Shown one piece after another: positions 34,417 through 43,780 of a stretch of 63,495 bases of DNA; the first letter of the stretch is position 1, and each line of letters begins with the position of its first letter. The DNA lies in the IMG/VR virus record IMGVR_UViG_3300049203_000046, positions 1 to 63,495 of that record. The stretch is one strand, 5' to 3'. The notes beneath the pieces were generated by a model. The model did not search any database and was not told the origin of the DNA. It saw only the letters and a program-made list of their open reading frames with translations. The stretch is from a virus. Made by a program: the position numbers and the translations under genes.

Positions 34417-35928
34417 TTACCTCATCCAGGGGTTAAAGCCATTCCAGCCCGGCGTAGACTGGACGGCAGGCTGCGCGCCCATCGCGCCGTAGGGATTGGC
34501 TGCCGGCGGCCGGTAGGTGCTGCTGCGCGACAGATCGACCATGGCACCGCCAATGGCGCTGAAGCCAGCACCCATCTGGTCCATGCCCATCTGCATGTAG
34601 GTTGCCGGCGTGTACTGCTGGGCAATCGAGCCGATGAGCGAGGAGGCGTTCGACATGAAGGGTGCGGGACCAGTGAGGTTCCACATCTGCGGCTGGAACT
34701 GGTTGTAGTCGCCAGTGATGACGTAGGCGTCGGCCACGGACGGCATGTTGAGGGTCGCGCCCATGCGGGACGACATGCCGGTCGGCGCGAAGATCGACGA
34801 GCCGACGCCGATTGGCGCGGCGTACTGGTTGGCCGATTTCACGTCGCGGATCACGTTGCCGGTGCCGATGCCGACCGGGGCCTGATAGGCGTTGGCCGAT
34901 AGCGCGCCACGGTTCTGTGTGAGGCCCTGGATGATCGGCGCGTAGACCGAGCTGATCTCCTCGAAGGTCCGGCCGCGCGCCGCCACCTGACGCTGGAAAG
35001 CCTGATCCTTCAGGCCCTCCTTGCCAGTGATGTAAGCCATAGCCTGGTTGCGTGCAGCCAGCCTTGCATTGTCGTAATCCAGAGCCAGCTTTCGGGCCAC
35101 TTCAGCTCGGCGCATTTCGCCTGCTGTAGAGCGAGCCATACCGCTGTCGATGAGAGATGCTTCCGCCTGTGAAGCGACCCGGTCTGCGGCACGGTCGACG
35201 TTCGAAATCGCGTTGTTCTCGTAGCGAGAAACGGTGCTTGCGATCTCTTCTTCCGATGGGCCGGCAGGCGCATATAGGGCTCCCATTCCGCTGTAAGCTG
35301 TTTGAAGGGCTTCGCCCATCTCGCTGAGCTGGGCCATGATCCGGTCGCGGTAGTTCAGATCGTCGACCCGCTCTCCGGCGGCGATGGCCTGTGCGTTGCG
35401 CAGCTCGCCGATGGCGAAGTCGCGTTCCTGCTGAGCAGTCAACCGCTCCATGCGGAGCCGGATCAGATCTTCGTCGCGCTCGCCGCTTGCGACCTGACGT
35501 GCGCTGTCGAGGTAGGCCAGAGCGGTCTCCCGCTCCTCCTTGGCCAAATTGGTGTTGCGGAGATAGGCTTCGAGTTCGAGCGCATATTGCTCGGCCTGCG
35601 CCTTGTCGATCTGCACCTGACGGTCGACGACATACTGGCGCTCAGCCTGATAGGCGGCCAAGCGCTGCTTGCGCTGACCCTCTATCTTGGCGCGCTCGAT
35701 GGCCTGATTGAGTTCGTTCCGGCGGTTATATTCCTTGACGTACTCAGTCTGCTCTTTCTCCATGGCCAGCTGGTCGAGAGCCAGGCCATAGTTGAGCATG
35801 CCAAAATCGCGCTGCTGGTTCAGAGCCTCACGCTTGAGGGCGAGTTCCTGCATGCCAAGGGCGTACTGCTGTCCGCCCATGATGATGGAACCGATACCTC
35901 CGATAAGGCCGAGCGCCGCCGAAAACAT
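34417..35928 (-). CDS. internal virion protein with N-terminal hydrophobic helix
   Basis: A 503-residue protein. Residues 1-25 (MFSAALGLIGGIGSIIMGGQ) form a Gly-rich hydrophobic helix, typical of ejection proteins that insert into the host membrane. Residues 25-190 are a long charged coiled coil. About 200-320 is Ala-rich helical, and the C-terminal 150 residues are Gly/Ala/Pro/Tyr-rich and probably unstructured. Late-cluster position supports a virion core or tail-tip role. Confidence 0.65.
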   Translation of the reverse strand: MFSAALGLIGGIGSIIMGGQQYALGMQELALKREALNQQRDFGMLNYGLALDQLAMEKEQTEYVKEYNRRNELNQAIERAKIEGQRKQRLAAYQAERQYVVDRQVQIDKAQAEQYALELEAYLRNTNLAKEERETALAYLDSARQVASGERDEDLIRLRMERLTAQQERDFAIGELRNAQAIAAGERVDDLNYRDRIMAQLSEMGEALQTAYSGMGALYAPAGPSEEEIASTVSRYENNAISNVDRAADRVASQAEASLIDSGMARSTAGEMRRAEVARKLALDYDNARLAARNQAMAYITGKEGLKDQAFQRQVAARGRTFEEISSVYAPIIQGLTQNRGALSANAYQAPVGIGTGNVIRDVKSANQYAAPIGVGSSIFAPTGMSSRMGATLNMPSVADAYVITGDYNQFQPQMWNLTGPAPFMSNASSLIGSIAQQYTPATYMQMGMDQMGAGFSAIGGAMVDLSRSSTYRPPAANPYGAMGAQPAVQSTPGWNGFNPWMR

Positions 35929-35939
35929 TCGTCACCTCA

Positions 35940-37718
35940 TCACATGTACACGGCTTGCAGCTGCCGCGCGAAGGACGACGGCAGTTGGCCAGGGAAGTAG
36001 CGACCGCCGCCGATCATCCACGGAGCTTGGCCGGCGTAGTAGGAGCCATAGCCACGGCCGCCAGTCTGCGTCGCCTCCTGCGCTGCCTTCTGCTCTGCGG
36101 CGATACGCTCACGCTCGCTGGCAATCAGGGCCGCGATGGCGTCGATCTCGTCGAGGGCCTGATAGGCTCCGTAGGAAGTCTGGCGTCCGGTCAGCTCATT
36201 GAGTTGCTGGGCCAGAGCGTCAAGCTGGCTGCCCGATGTGTAGCCGGTGGTCTTGGCGCTGGTCAGCAGAGCGCGGGCGGCATTCTCGATGCCGCCGCGT
36301 TCGGCCACGAGCTGCTTCATCTTCGTGTCGCCGGCAGCCAGGGCGTTCTCGACCTGCGTGCGGACGTCGTTGATGTCGTTGCCAGTGAAGCGGCCGAGCT
36401 GCGCGAGCAGGGCCTGAGCGTCGGAGATGCCGCTGCTGATGCCGCTCTCGTTGGTCAGGTCGAGGCCGTTGATCCGTGACGTGAGGTCGCCTGCCTTGGT
36501 GACGTAGCCGGCCAAGGCCGCTTCGCGCTGTGCCATCAGCTGCTGGAGGCGGCCCTCTGCGGTGGACAGGTCGGCGTTGGCCGCGCCGAAGTCGAACGGC
36601 AGGACAGAGCTGAAGCCCGATAGATCCATCTGGCCTTCGTCGATGGCGCTCTGGATCTGGTTGAGCGTGCCGAGGTTGTAGATGTCGGCATTGCCAAGCA
36701 TCGACTGAATGCTACCGATGCCCATCCGGGCCTGCTCCTTGGCCTGCTCGATGCGCGAGAGTTCCTGTTCCCGCTTGGCCATGAGACCACCGAGCTTGCC
36801 CTCAAGGCTGTCGAGCGGGCTGAGTTCCTGACTGAGGTCGTAATCGAGAAGCGAGGAGAAGCGGCCGGCTTCGAGCTGGCGAGCGTCAATCTCGTCCTGA
36901 AGGGCTTTCATGCCAGCTTCGTCGGCGATGGTCAGCGCGCCGAAGCGCGAGCTGAAGCCGTCGTAAGCGGAGTTCAGGCCCATCTCGTAGTTGCGGATGC
37001 GGTCTTCTTCTGCCTTGCGCTGCTGCATCAGCTGGTCGAGCTTTGAGTTCGCGCCCGTGATGCGGCTTTCCCAAGTCTGAGCAAGGGTCGGCTTGTAGTC
37101 GCTGAGGATCGCGGACGAGAAGCCCTTCACCTGCGCCAGCATCTCTGACAGGGAGCGCCGGCTCGTGTTGATGCCATCGAGATCGGCGATGGTCAGGCCG
37201 CCGAGGCCGCTGTCTACGCCTGAGTAGTAGGACTCAAGCTGCGAATTATAGTCGTCGATCCGCTTCTCTTCGGCGGTGCGGCGAGAGCGAAGATCTTCGA
37301 GCGCCGTGCGCGCGCTGCCGATCCCGGACTCCAGCTGAAGAGCGAGATTGTCGTTGCGGCTGTAGAGCTTCGGGATGCCGACTTCGACCGAGCCGTATGG
37401 GCTGGAGACCACAGACGACCAGCTCGGCATGTCGAGCGAGCCGACGCGCGATGCCTGGAGGTTGTTGAAGCGGCCCTGAAGATCGTTGATCTTTGTGTCC
37501 CAGGAGCCGAACAGCTCATCGTCTGTGAGCTTGAGACCCTTGAGGCCGGTCGACAACGTACCACCCAGCGAGTTGAGGTTCGCCAGACGGCTATTGTAGT
37601 TCTGGATGGCCGTGTTGTACTTCGCGGCCTGTTGCTGGCGACGGGCATACTCGGACTGAGCATAGGCCGCGCGTTCCTTGGTGTAATCAGGCTCTTTGGG
37701 CGGCGTCTTCGACCCCAT
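35940..37718 (-). CDS. virion protein with tandem helical repeats
   Basis: A 592-residue protein. After a short basic N-terminus it has four to five imperfect repeats of about 85-95 residues. Each has a GLTIADxxG-like start, a helical stretch, a GFSSxLxxD-like core and a LxxLMxxR helix. Examples start near LGGLTIADLDGI, FGALTIADEAGM, YNLGTLNQIQSA and LDLTNESGISSG. The C-terminus is Gly/Tyr-rich. Its N-terminus precedes and its gene overlaps none of the ejection genes downstream. I do not recognise the repeat; a rod- or tube-like virion part is inferred. Confidence 0.65.
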   Translation of the reverse strand: MGSKTPPKEPDYTKERAAYAQSEYARRQQQAAKYNTAIQNYNSRLANLNSLGGTLSTGLKGLKLTDDELFGSWDTKINDLQGRFNNLQASRVGSLDMPSWSSVVSSPYGSVEVGIPKLYSRNDNLALQLESGIGSARTALEDLRSRRTAEEKRIDDYNSQLESYYSGVDSGLGGLTIADLDGINTSRRSLSEMLAQVKGFSSAILSDYKPTLAQTWESRITGANSKLDQLMQQRKAEEDRIRNYEMGLNSAYDGFSSRFGALTIADEAGMKALQDEIDARQLEAGRFSSLLDYDLSQELSPLDSLEGKLGGLMAKREQELSRIEQAKEQARMGIGSIQSMLGNADIYNLGTLNQIQSAIDEGQMDLSGFSSVLPFDFGAANADLSTAEGRLQQLMAQREAALAGYVTKAGDLTSRINGLDLTNESGISSGISDAQALLAQLGRFTGNDINDVRTQVENALAAGDTKMKQLVAERGGIENAARALLTSAKTTGYTSGSQLDALAQQLNELTGRQTSYGAYQALDEIDAIAALIASERERIAAEQKAAQEATQTGGRGYGSYYAGQAPWMIGGGRYFPGQLPSSFARQLQAVYM

Positions 37719-38220
37719 CGTCGGCCTCCATCGGTTCGGTGTTGGCGGGATTATCGGCGGAGGGGGTCGCCTCGTCGTCCTTTTGTGGCGTTAGCCACGG
37801 GCATTCTTCCTTCACCATCCCGAGGACCACGACGTCTTCGCGATCCGGCCCAGCCTGGCGCATCAAGCCTTCACGCTTGAAGCCAATCCGCTCCGTGATC
37901 TCGATGGACCGCTTGTTCGAGATGTTGATGAAAGAGTTCAGACGCTTCAGACCCATGCCGTATGGAGGGTCATTGAAGATCATGCTGGCCACAGCTTTGA
38001 TTGTGGCGCGCGTGAACCACCTCGGCGAGGTGGACGCGCCCATGATCGAGGCCATGCGGTTCTCTGGGCCGCCTCGGTCATCGTAGACGCGAACAGCGCC
38101 GACCATTTGGCCATGATCGAAGAAGATGAACCCGCCTTCGCGCGGGTCCATTTCGATGTCGAGGATGTCGGCCATGTAGTGGGTGGCCAAGCCGCTTTCG
38201 TCCCACACCGCCTCGGTCAT
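37687..38220 (-). CDS. GNAT-like acetyltransferase
   Basis: A 177-residue protein from ATG 38220, which overlaps the stop of the fiber gene (TAATG); the frame beyond 38220 is not used. The order of motifs fits a GNAT fold: a beta hairpin GGFIFFDHGQMVGAVRVYDD, a segment corresponding to the CoA-binding loop, and SNKRSIEITERIGFKREG, the typical GNAT C-terminal pattern. Similar proteins occur among podovirus tail genes. The target is unknown. The acidic Pro-rich tail overlaps the next gene by 32 bases. Confidence 0.7.
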   Translation of the reverse strand: MTEAVWDESGLATHYMADILDIEMDPREGGFIFFDHGQMVGAVRVYDDRGGPENRMASIMGASTSPRWFTRATIKAVASMIFNDPPYGMGLKRLNSFINISNKRSIEITERIGFKREGLMRQAGPDREDVVVLGMVKEECPWLTPQKDDEATPSADNPANTEPMEADDGVEDAAQRA

Positions 38221-39746
38221 TAGTTGAGCCTCTCGAAGGCCACGGTCAGCCACATGTCGGTGCCCGAGCTGTTGGAGGAGATGGTGACGTCGAGCGACTT
38301 GGAGGCGGCGAGTGCGTCGATGTCGATGACGGTGCCAAACTCCTGGTCGTTGGTGGAGCCGGACGCCGAGTAGACGGAGCCGACAGAGACGCCGTTGATG
38401 CCGAGCTGGATCGAGCAGGTGCCAGAGGTCAGGCGAACTGACAAGCCAGTGATGCGAATATGCTCCTTGAAGAGCCGGCGCATCACCTTGGTGCCGTCAG
38501 CCAGAGCGCCGCTGATCCTGTAGTCGAACGTGTCGTTGGTGCGGACCGTCGGGATCTGCGTCGGGTCGAGCTTGCCATCACCATCCAGCGTGGCCACACC
38601 GCCCGCGACGCCCTTTTCTGCGTCGAGGATGAGGGCCGAGAAGTCGATGGGCTGGTAGGAGTAGCCTGAGCCAGTCGAGTTGATGAAGACGGCATAGCCA
38701 GCATCAGTCGACTTGATGGTCGGCAGCGAGGTCTGCGGCTGCACAGAATACCATGCCGAGGCGTCGTAGACCTTGAGGTCTGCCGGCGTCTGCGAGGTGT
38801 CGAGCCAGAAGTCGCCTGAGACCGGGCCGCTCGGGGTGCTGCTGCCGACGGTGATCTTGGCCACCGTGGAAAGCTTTTCGACGAGGCCATCGATCTTGGC
38901 CTGAGGGATATCTTCGTCGCCGATGGCGACCTTGGCCACAGGGATGAGGCCCGTGGTCATGTCGGTGTAGACGCCTTCCAGCATCAGGCCGGGGACAACG
39001 GTCGCGCTGTTGACCGACATGAAGACGGTCGTGAAGACGTCGTTGGTGACGGCCGGGTCGAGCAGCGTGATCGACGAGGTGCCGGGGCTCAGGATGTAGT
39101 CAAGCGTCTCGGCCAGGAGGAGGCCGTTGAGGTAGACCTGAGCCTGATAGGTGCCGGCCGCCGGGAATGTGACGCCGAAGACCGACTGCGATGCTGCGGC
39201 CACGACTGTGTCCGTGCGCGCGAGCGTAATGCCGGCGTCGCCACGAACCTTGTAGATGATCAGCTTGTCGCTGAGCGAGGCCGGCGAGGTCAGAGTGACC
39301 GTGTCGGAAGTCGCGTTGTTCGTGTAGTCGGTGGTCGGCGTCAGCAGCAGACCTTCGTGTACGACGAAGAGTGTGTCGGTCGAGGAGTGGACGTAGTTGA
39401 AGACGGTCTGGCCAGCGGTTGCTGTATAGGTCTGCACGCCAGTGATGATCGGCAGCGGGACGTCGCCAACGTCACGGCCAGGAGAGCCGCGCAGGTCAGC
39501 AGCTGTGGCCAACACGTCCCAGGTTCCATCTTCGCCGACCTTCATCTGGAGGCCGTCGCCGTCGAACTTGAAGTCGACGCCGAGGTTCAGCTCGCCGTCG
39601 TCGTCGAAGAGATCCTGGAAAAGCTCTGCGTATGAGCGCCCGCCGCGCTCTGCCGCCACGATGTAGCGGATGATGCTCTCGAACTCCGAATTAATCGCAG
39701 CGACCGAGCCGTAATTGTTCGGGTTAAACTGGCGTAGGCGGCCCAT
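38220..39746 (-). CDS. tail fiber protein
   Basis: A 508-residue protein, beta-rich with many Thr, Ser, Val and Gly. Residues 1-75 (AAERGGRSYAELFQDLFDDDGELN region) match the N-terminus of the 607-residue fiber at 48389, so both probably share a virion-binding anchor. The middle contains repeated short beta motifs (QTVFNYVHSSTDTLFVVHEG). The C-terminal 130 residues form a separate beta domain. It likely contributes to receptor binding or the tail appendage. Confidence 0.75.
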   Translation of the reverse strand: MGRLRQFNPNNYGSVAAINSEFESIIRYIVAAERGGRSYAELFQDLFDDDGELNLGVDFKFDGDGLQMKVGEDGTWDVLATAADLRGSPGRDVGDVPLPIITGVQTYTATAGQTVFNYVHSSTDTLFVVHEGLLLTPTTDYTNNATSDTVTLTSPASLSDKLIIYKVRGDAGITLARTDTVVAAASQSVFGVTFPAAGTYQAQVYLNGLLLAETLDYILSPGTSSITLLDPAVTNDVFTTVFMSVNSATVVPGLMLEGVYTDMTTGLIPVAKVAIGDEDIPQAKIDGLVEKLSTVAKITVGSSTPSGPVSGDFWLDTSQTPADLKVYDASAWYSVQPQTSLPTIKSTDAGYAVFINSTGSGYSYQPIDFSALILDAEKGVAGGVATLDGDGKLDPTQIPTVRTNDTFDYRISGALADGTKVMRRLFKEHIRITGLSVRLTSGTCSIQLGINGVSVGSVYSASGSTNDQEFGTVIDIDALAASKSLDVTISSNSSGTDMWLTVAFERLN

Positions 39747-39748
39747 GG

Positions 39749-41263
39749 TCAGTTGCTCCTAACTAGCAGTGCGAAGGCAGCCACACGGAAATGGCCCTTG
39801 CCTTTCGCCCTAATGCGAACACGGCACGAGGTCGTCCGTATATTGAGGGGGAGGAAGCGCGCCTCGGTCAGGGGGAAGCCGAGCGGCCCGCTTGAGACCG
39901 AGTTGACGTCTGCCTCGTAATTCTTCTGGTAGAGGACGCGGTCGTCCTTGCCGTTGAGGATCTCGATGCTGACGACCGACTTGCCGGACGCCGAGATCAG
40001 CATGCCGGTGATATCCTTGTCGGTCGTGAACGAGCCGAGATACAGGATCGGCGTCTCGAAGATCAGCTCCGGGTTCACTTCGCGGCCATCTTCCTCGACG
40101 AGGCCAACCTGATAGAGACCATCGTTTGAGCCGAGGACGAGAGAGCCTTCAAAGAAGTCGCCGCACAGGTGGTTGAGGTTCTCTTCCGAGAGCGACCATT
40201 TCGGGCTGGGGTCCGTGATATCAGGGCTGTCCAGCGTCATGGTCAGGCGCGACGATAGGTCTTTCGTCTGCGGGAAGAAGATGTGGTACTGGTTGTTGTC
40301 CTGATCCCACACGGCGCTGATCTGGCGGACGTCGGGGACGGAACGCAGCAGGCGGCGGTAGAGCATGTTGATCGCGCCGCTGAGCCGGAACGAGGCGACG
40401 TTGCCGCCGGCCTCCGTCGAGCGGGCGACGCCATAGACGCCGTTGCGCGAGCAGTAGAGGATCGCCGGGCCAGCCTTCTGGATCGTCTTGTGCGAGATGC
40501 AGCCGTTGGTGATCGAGGTGCGATCTTCGATGGCCCAATTATCGATGTCCGTGGCCACGCGATACATGATGCCACGGGAGGCCGTGAAGATGATCAGCTT
40601 GTTGGTCTCGAACTCGGCAAGGCCAGTGAGGGTCTGCCGCTCACCGATGACCGACCAGATGTCGATCTTGCCGGCGCGATTGACGCTCTCTTCCTCGTCG
40701 TCCTCGTTCTCGCTGAATTTGGAGAGGTCGTTGACCCGGCTGACCTCGATGACGCCAGGCGCGATGGCCATGCCACCGATCACGAAGCGCGACTGCACGG
40801 TGCAGCCAAAGGCCGGTCGCAGCTCGTTGAGCGGGTGGTTCGGTTCGAGGAGCTGGAATGATGCGCCGGAGTACGTCCAGACCGGCTCATTCTGTGCCAT
40901 GAAGACGAGCGTGCCATTGAAGGACGCGATCACGGGGACCGAATAGACGTTCCAGCCAAGCTCCTGGGTGCGGCCCTTGCTCGACTTGGCGGTGTAGGTC
41001 GTGGCATTGCGCTCGACCCATGTCAGGTCGAAGAGATTGAGATGGCGGGCGAGGACGACGTTAGTGGCCGACTGAACGCGATCCATGCCGGGGTCGCGGA
41101 TGATTTGGCCAACCTCGTCGACGAAGCCGTTGGTCAGACGTGCCAGCGGTTGGCGGGAGCCAACATCCTGAGTGGAGCTGTCGCGAAGGGTCTCAAGGCC
41201 GATGAACTTTTCGTAGACCTTCGGGACTTCTTTGACTGCGCGCGGAGAATTGGTGGAGGACAT
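39749..41263 (-). CDS. beta-propeller tail nozzle-like protein
   Basis: A 504-residue protein rich in short beta strands, with repeated WSVIGERQT/LIIFTASRGIMY/AILYCSRNGVYG-like blades. This is the pattern of tail tubular protein B (nozzle) or stabilisation proteins of short-tailed phages. It begins MSSTNSPRAVKEVPKVYEKF, again typical of that class. It is encoded between the connector genes and the fiber, as in other podovirus genomes. It should form the distal tube of the tail. Confidence 0.75.
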   Translation of the reverse strand: MSSTNSPRAVKEVPKVYEKFIGLETLRDSSTQDVGSRQPLARLTNGFVDEVGQIIRDPGMDRVQSATNVVLARHLNLFDLTWVERNATTYTAKSSKGRTQELGWNVYSVPVIASFNGTLVFMAQNEPVWTYSGASFQLLEPNHPLNELRPAFGCTVQSRFVIGGMAIAPGVIEVSRVNDLSKFSENEDDEEESVNRAGKIDIWSVIGERQTLTGLAEFETNKLIIFTASRGIMYRVATDIDNWAIEDRTSITNGCISHKTIQKAGPAILYCSRNGVYGVARSTEAGGNVASFRLSGAINMLYRRLLRSVPDVRQISAVWDQDNNQYHIFFPQTKDLSSRLTMTLDSPDITDPSPKWSLSEENLNHLCGDFFEGSLVLGSNDGLYQVGLVEEDGREVNPELIFETPILYLGSFTTDKDITGMLISASGKSVVSIEILNGKDDRVLYQKNYEADVNSVSSGPLGFPLTEARFLPLNIRTTSCRVRIRAKGKGHFRVAAFALLVRSN

Positions 41264-41703
41264 TATTCCTCCACATCAGAGCCGTTGGTCGGATTGAACG
41301 GCCCGGTGTCGACCGGCCGGATCTGGATCTTGGTGTTGCCGTTCAGCTCGAACCAAAGCTGCTGGTTCATGGTCTTCAGATACATCGCGTTCAGCATGCC
41401 GGCCTTCTGGCTGACCTGCTGCGCGGCGTAGAGCGCGGCAATGCCCGCGATCATGATCATGTCGCTGATCTCGCGGACGTCTTCGGGGCTGGTGTAGAAT
41501 TTGATCGGGGTCTTGCCCGTGCGGTACGGGTGGCTGTTTACTTCCATGACCACGTTGTTGGCCATCATCAGCAGCATCATGGCCAGGCTACCGTCGGCCA
41601 TGTCGTAGTTGTTGTCGCCCATCAAAACGAGGGCCTTCGACATGCACTCGCTGAGCGGAGCATAGCCAGACCCCCGGTCGAGATGGGCGGAAACAGTCGT
41701 CAT
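41263..41703 (-). CDS. head-tail connector/adaptor candidate
   Basis: A 146-residue protein with long helices (GSLAMMLLMMANNVVMEVNS) and a short beta C-terminus. Its start and stop each overlap the neighbour by one base. Size, helical character and position between capsid and nozzle fit an adaptor of the gp11/gp4 type that joins portal and tail. No specific motif proves this. Confidence 0.6.
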   Translation of the reverse strand: MTTVSAHLDRGSGYAPLSECMSKALVLMGDNNYDMADGSLAMMLLMMANNVVMEVNSHPYRTGKTPIKFYTSPEDVREISDMIMIAGIAALYAAQQVSQKAGMLNAMYLKTMNQQLWFELNGNTKIQIRPVDTGPFNPTNGSDVEE

Positions 41704-42128
41704 TATGCCGGCACCTTGCGGATGCGGCCGGTGATCACATGGTGATGGCGGTCGGCGCGATCTTCGTCAGCTGCCGGAACATGCCATTCGTAGTGGCCGG
41801 GCTCGTTCGGGTTGCGCACAGGGCGGATGCCGATGAAGCGGAACGAAGAGAACTCCTCGCCGCGCGAGCGATAGACGACGACAGCGTCGACAGCCTTGGC
41901 TTCTTCCTTCTTGGCCTTCTGCTTCGGCTTGTCAGCCTTGGGCTTGTCGGCCTTTGCTTCGGGGACCACTGGCGCAGCAGGCTCGACGGGCGCAGCCGGC
42001 TGGTCGTCCTTGGCCGCTTCTTCGACCTTGGCTGCCAGATCCTCGACGACGTCCTGAACGTTCTCGACAATTTCGCTGACGGCCGCGAGATCCTTGGCCA
42101 CTTCAATCAATTCGCTATTGGGGTCCAT
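41703..42128 (-). CDS. hypothetical protein downstream of capsid
   Basis: A 141-residue protein from ATG 42128 (MDPNSELIEVAKDLAAVSEI); longer frames to 42257 enter the capsid gene. The N-terminal third is an acidic coiled coil. A Pro/Ala/Lys-rich linker follows (PKADKPKQKAKKEEAKAV), and the last 55 residues form a small beta domain. It could be a head decoration, head-completion or stabiliser protein. Confidence 0.6.
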   Translation of the reverse strand: MDPNSELIEVAKDLAAVSEIVENVQDVVEDLAAKVEEAAKDDQPAAPVEPAAPVVPEAKADKPKADKPKQKAKKEEAKAVDAVVVYRSRGEEFSSFRFIGIRPVRNPNEPGHYEWHVPAADEDRADRHHHVITGRIRKVPA

Positions 42129-42155
42129 TGAGGGCTTCCTCGCGTTGGAGATGGA

Positions 42156-42177
42156 GATGGGGGCCGAAGCCCCCATC
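42156..42177 (-). terminator. hairpin with UUCG-type loop after capsid gene
   Basis: Read leftward, GATGGGGGC and GCCCCCATC form a perfect nine-bp stem closed by TTCG, eleven bases past the capsid stop. There is no T-run, so it may be a weak terminator or protect the abundant capsid mRNA. Confidence 0.6.
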
Positions 42178-42187
42178 AGCTCGCCCA

Positions 42188-43363
42188 TTAGGCGGAGCGA
42201 GTGGTCCAACCCTTGATCAGGGTGTGGGTCTTGTCCTGGAGAAGCTCCAGACCGCACTCGGTGAGGAACTCGTGCAGACGACGGTCTTCGCCGTTGTTCT
42301 GACGGTCCTTCAGCAGCTGCGTGTCGCGGTTCTGCATGTACCGATACTTCAGATCCTTGGCGTCAAGGATGAGCATCGACTCCTTCATGCCCGGAACCTG
42401 ACGGAACATCGGGTGGAGGTAGACAAGCAGATCGCCGGCCGGCGTCTTGTAGCGGGAGAAGTTGATGCCGTAGGCGTCAGTCACCTGCTGAAGCTGCCAG
42501 CGGTCCTTGGCGAACCAGCTGAGGTGGTGCGCGACGGTCGTTCCGATGAACGCCATCTTTTCCTTGGAGCCCCAAGCGAAGATGTCGTTGATCAGGAAGG
42601 CGTCGAACTCTTCCTCGGTCATGCGGTTTGCGGTCGCGGTGTCGGTCGCGCAATCGATGACGTTGGAGATCGAGTTGATCAGACCACCAGTGTAGCGGGT
42701 CGGCGTTGCCGTCGAGCCGTTGACGATGTGGCGGCGGCCAAAGAACATGGCGCGCTCGATGTCGGCCATGTGCAGCTTGAGCGCCTTCACACGGGACTCG
42801 TCTTCCTTCGGGCCAGTGCGCAGATTGGTGTTCGCCAGGGTTCCCGTGACAGAGAACGACTTGCGGAAGATCTGCGTGTAGTTGTACGCGAGCGTCGCGT
42901 CGAAGGAGACGGGCGTCGGAGTGTCATCACCTTCCGATGCCGCATAGCCGGCGATAAAAAGCTCGGCATTGTCGGCAATCTGGAACGTGGTGCCGCCGAT
43001 GTTGCGGGTGACGGTGAGCGAGGTCGCCGTGCAGTCCGCAGTCGCGTGCATCACTTCGCCGGTCGTGGCGTTCACGAGGATGGTGCCGGCGACGATAAAC
43101 TGGTTGTCGTCGTTGGCGTCCAGCGTGATGGCACCAGTCGTGGTGTCAGCGATTGCGCCGTTGACCGTCACGACCTGATCGGGCAGCTCGTCACGGAAGT
43201 TGTTGAACTTCGGGTCGTCGGTAGCTTCCGACGCCATCATTGCCAGCAGGGCCTGAAGCGGCGCATCGCCGTTGGGCTCAAGCATGGTGTAAAGTTCGCG
43301 GTAATTGGTCGGGCGGAAGTCCGTGGAAAACGTGCCCGTGCCGCGAACGCCGAGAATAGCCAT
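42188..43363 (-). CDS. major capsid protein
   Basis: A 391-residue protein. ATG 43363 has a strong AGGAGG seven bases upstream; the frame upstream to 43423 is not used. The start (MAILGVRGTGTFSTDFRPTN), the ERAMFFGRRHI region and the order of motifs fit the SU10/DUF5309 group of HK97-fold capsids. It lies after the scaffold gene and is followed by a stabilising hairpin, both usual for a capsid gene. A late-type motif lies 140 bases upstream. Confidence 0.85.
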   Translation of the reverse strand: MAILGVRGTGTFSTDFRPTNYRELYTMLEPNGDAPLQALLAMMASEATDDPKFNNFRDELPDQVVTVNGAIADTTTGAITLDANDDNQFIVAGTILVNATTGEVMHATADCTATSLTVTRNIGGTTFQIADNAELFIAGYAASEGDDTPTPVSFDATLAYNYTQIFRKSFSVTGTLANTNLRTGPKEDESRVKALKLHMADIERAMFFGRRHIVNGSTATPTRYTGGLINSISNVIDCATDTATANRMTEEEFDAFLINDIFAWGSKEKMAFIGTTVAHHLSWFAKDRWQLQQVTDAYGINFSRYKTPAGDLLVYLHPMFRQVPGMKESMLILDAKDLKYRYMQNRDTQLLKDRQNNGEDRRLHEFLTECGLELLQDKTHTLIKGWTTRSA

Positions 43364-43503
43364 AGTGGCCTCCTGTTTGTTCAGTGACTGTTTGGCTCCG
43401 CTTCTCCACCCGTCTCGGATCAACCTTCGAGGTCAGGCAGCATTCGGAAATTCAGAGGGCCGTGGCGCTCATGGCGGCAAACTAATGTTTGTCGAAAACT
43501 TTT

Positions 43504-43515
43504 TCGTCCGGTAAT
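43504..43515 (-). promoter_or_regulatory. late intergenic motif, copy 2
   Basis: On the minus strand ATTACCGGACGA, one base different from the 31927 copy. It lies in the 186-base gap upstream of the capsid gene. The same gap also has AT-rich TATAAT-like stretches at 43520-43530 usable in either direction. Confidence 0.5.
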
Positions 43516-43549
43516 CTTCAGGATTATATTTTGTGCTCTCGGGGGACAC

Positions 43550-43780
43550 ATGCTCGTTCGTCAGGAAGGCATGCTTCGCATCGTCTGTGATGAGTGCGAG
43601 GCTGAGACATGGCCGTTCGAGGAGGCCGAATATGACGAGCTTATGCGGCACACAAAAGCCGCCGGCTTCTCGATGAAGGGGCGGCTCGAAAAGGGATCGC
43701 CAAACTGCGTTTGGGAAAATCTCTGCCCCGATTGCCAGGGCAGAGAGGATCGTTGGAGCGCCTTCCTGAAGAGGCGTTAG
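43550..43780 (+). CDS. moron-like four-cysteine protein
   Basis: A 76-residue protein on the rightward strand inside the leftward late block, between capsid and scaffold genes. It has CDEC near residue 13 and CPDC near residue 60, a likely zinc ribbon, and a charged C-terminus. GGGGGA lies just before ATG 43550. An AT-rich segment at about 43520-43535 may be its promoter. It ends four bases inside the scaffold stop. An isolated gene against late transcription is typical of morons expressed in the lysogen. Function unknown. Confidence 0.7.
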   Translation: MLVRQEGMLRIVCDECEAETWPFEEAEYDELMRHTKAAGFSMKGRLEKGSPNCVWENLCPDCQGREDRWSAFLKRR

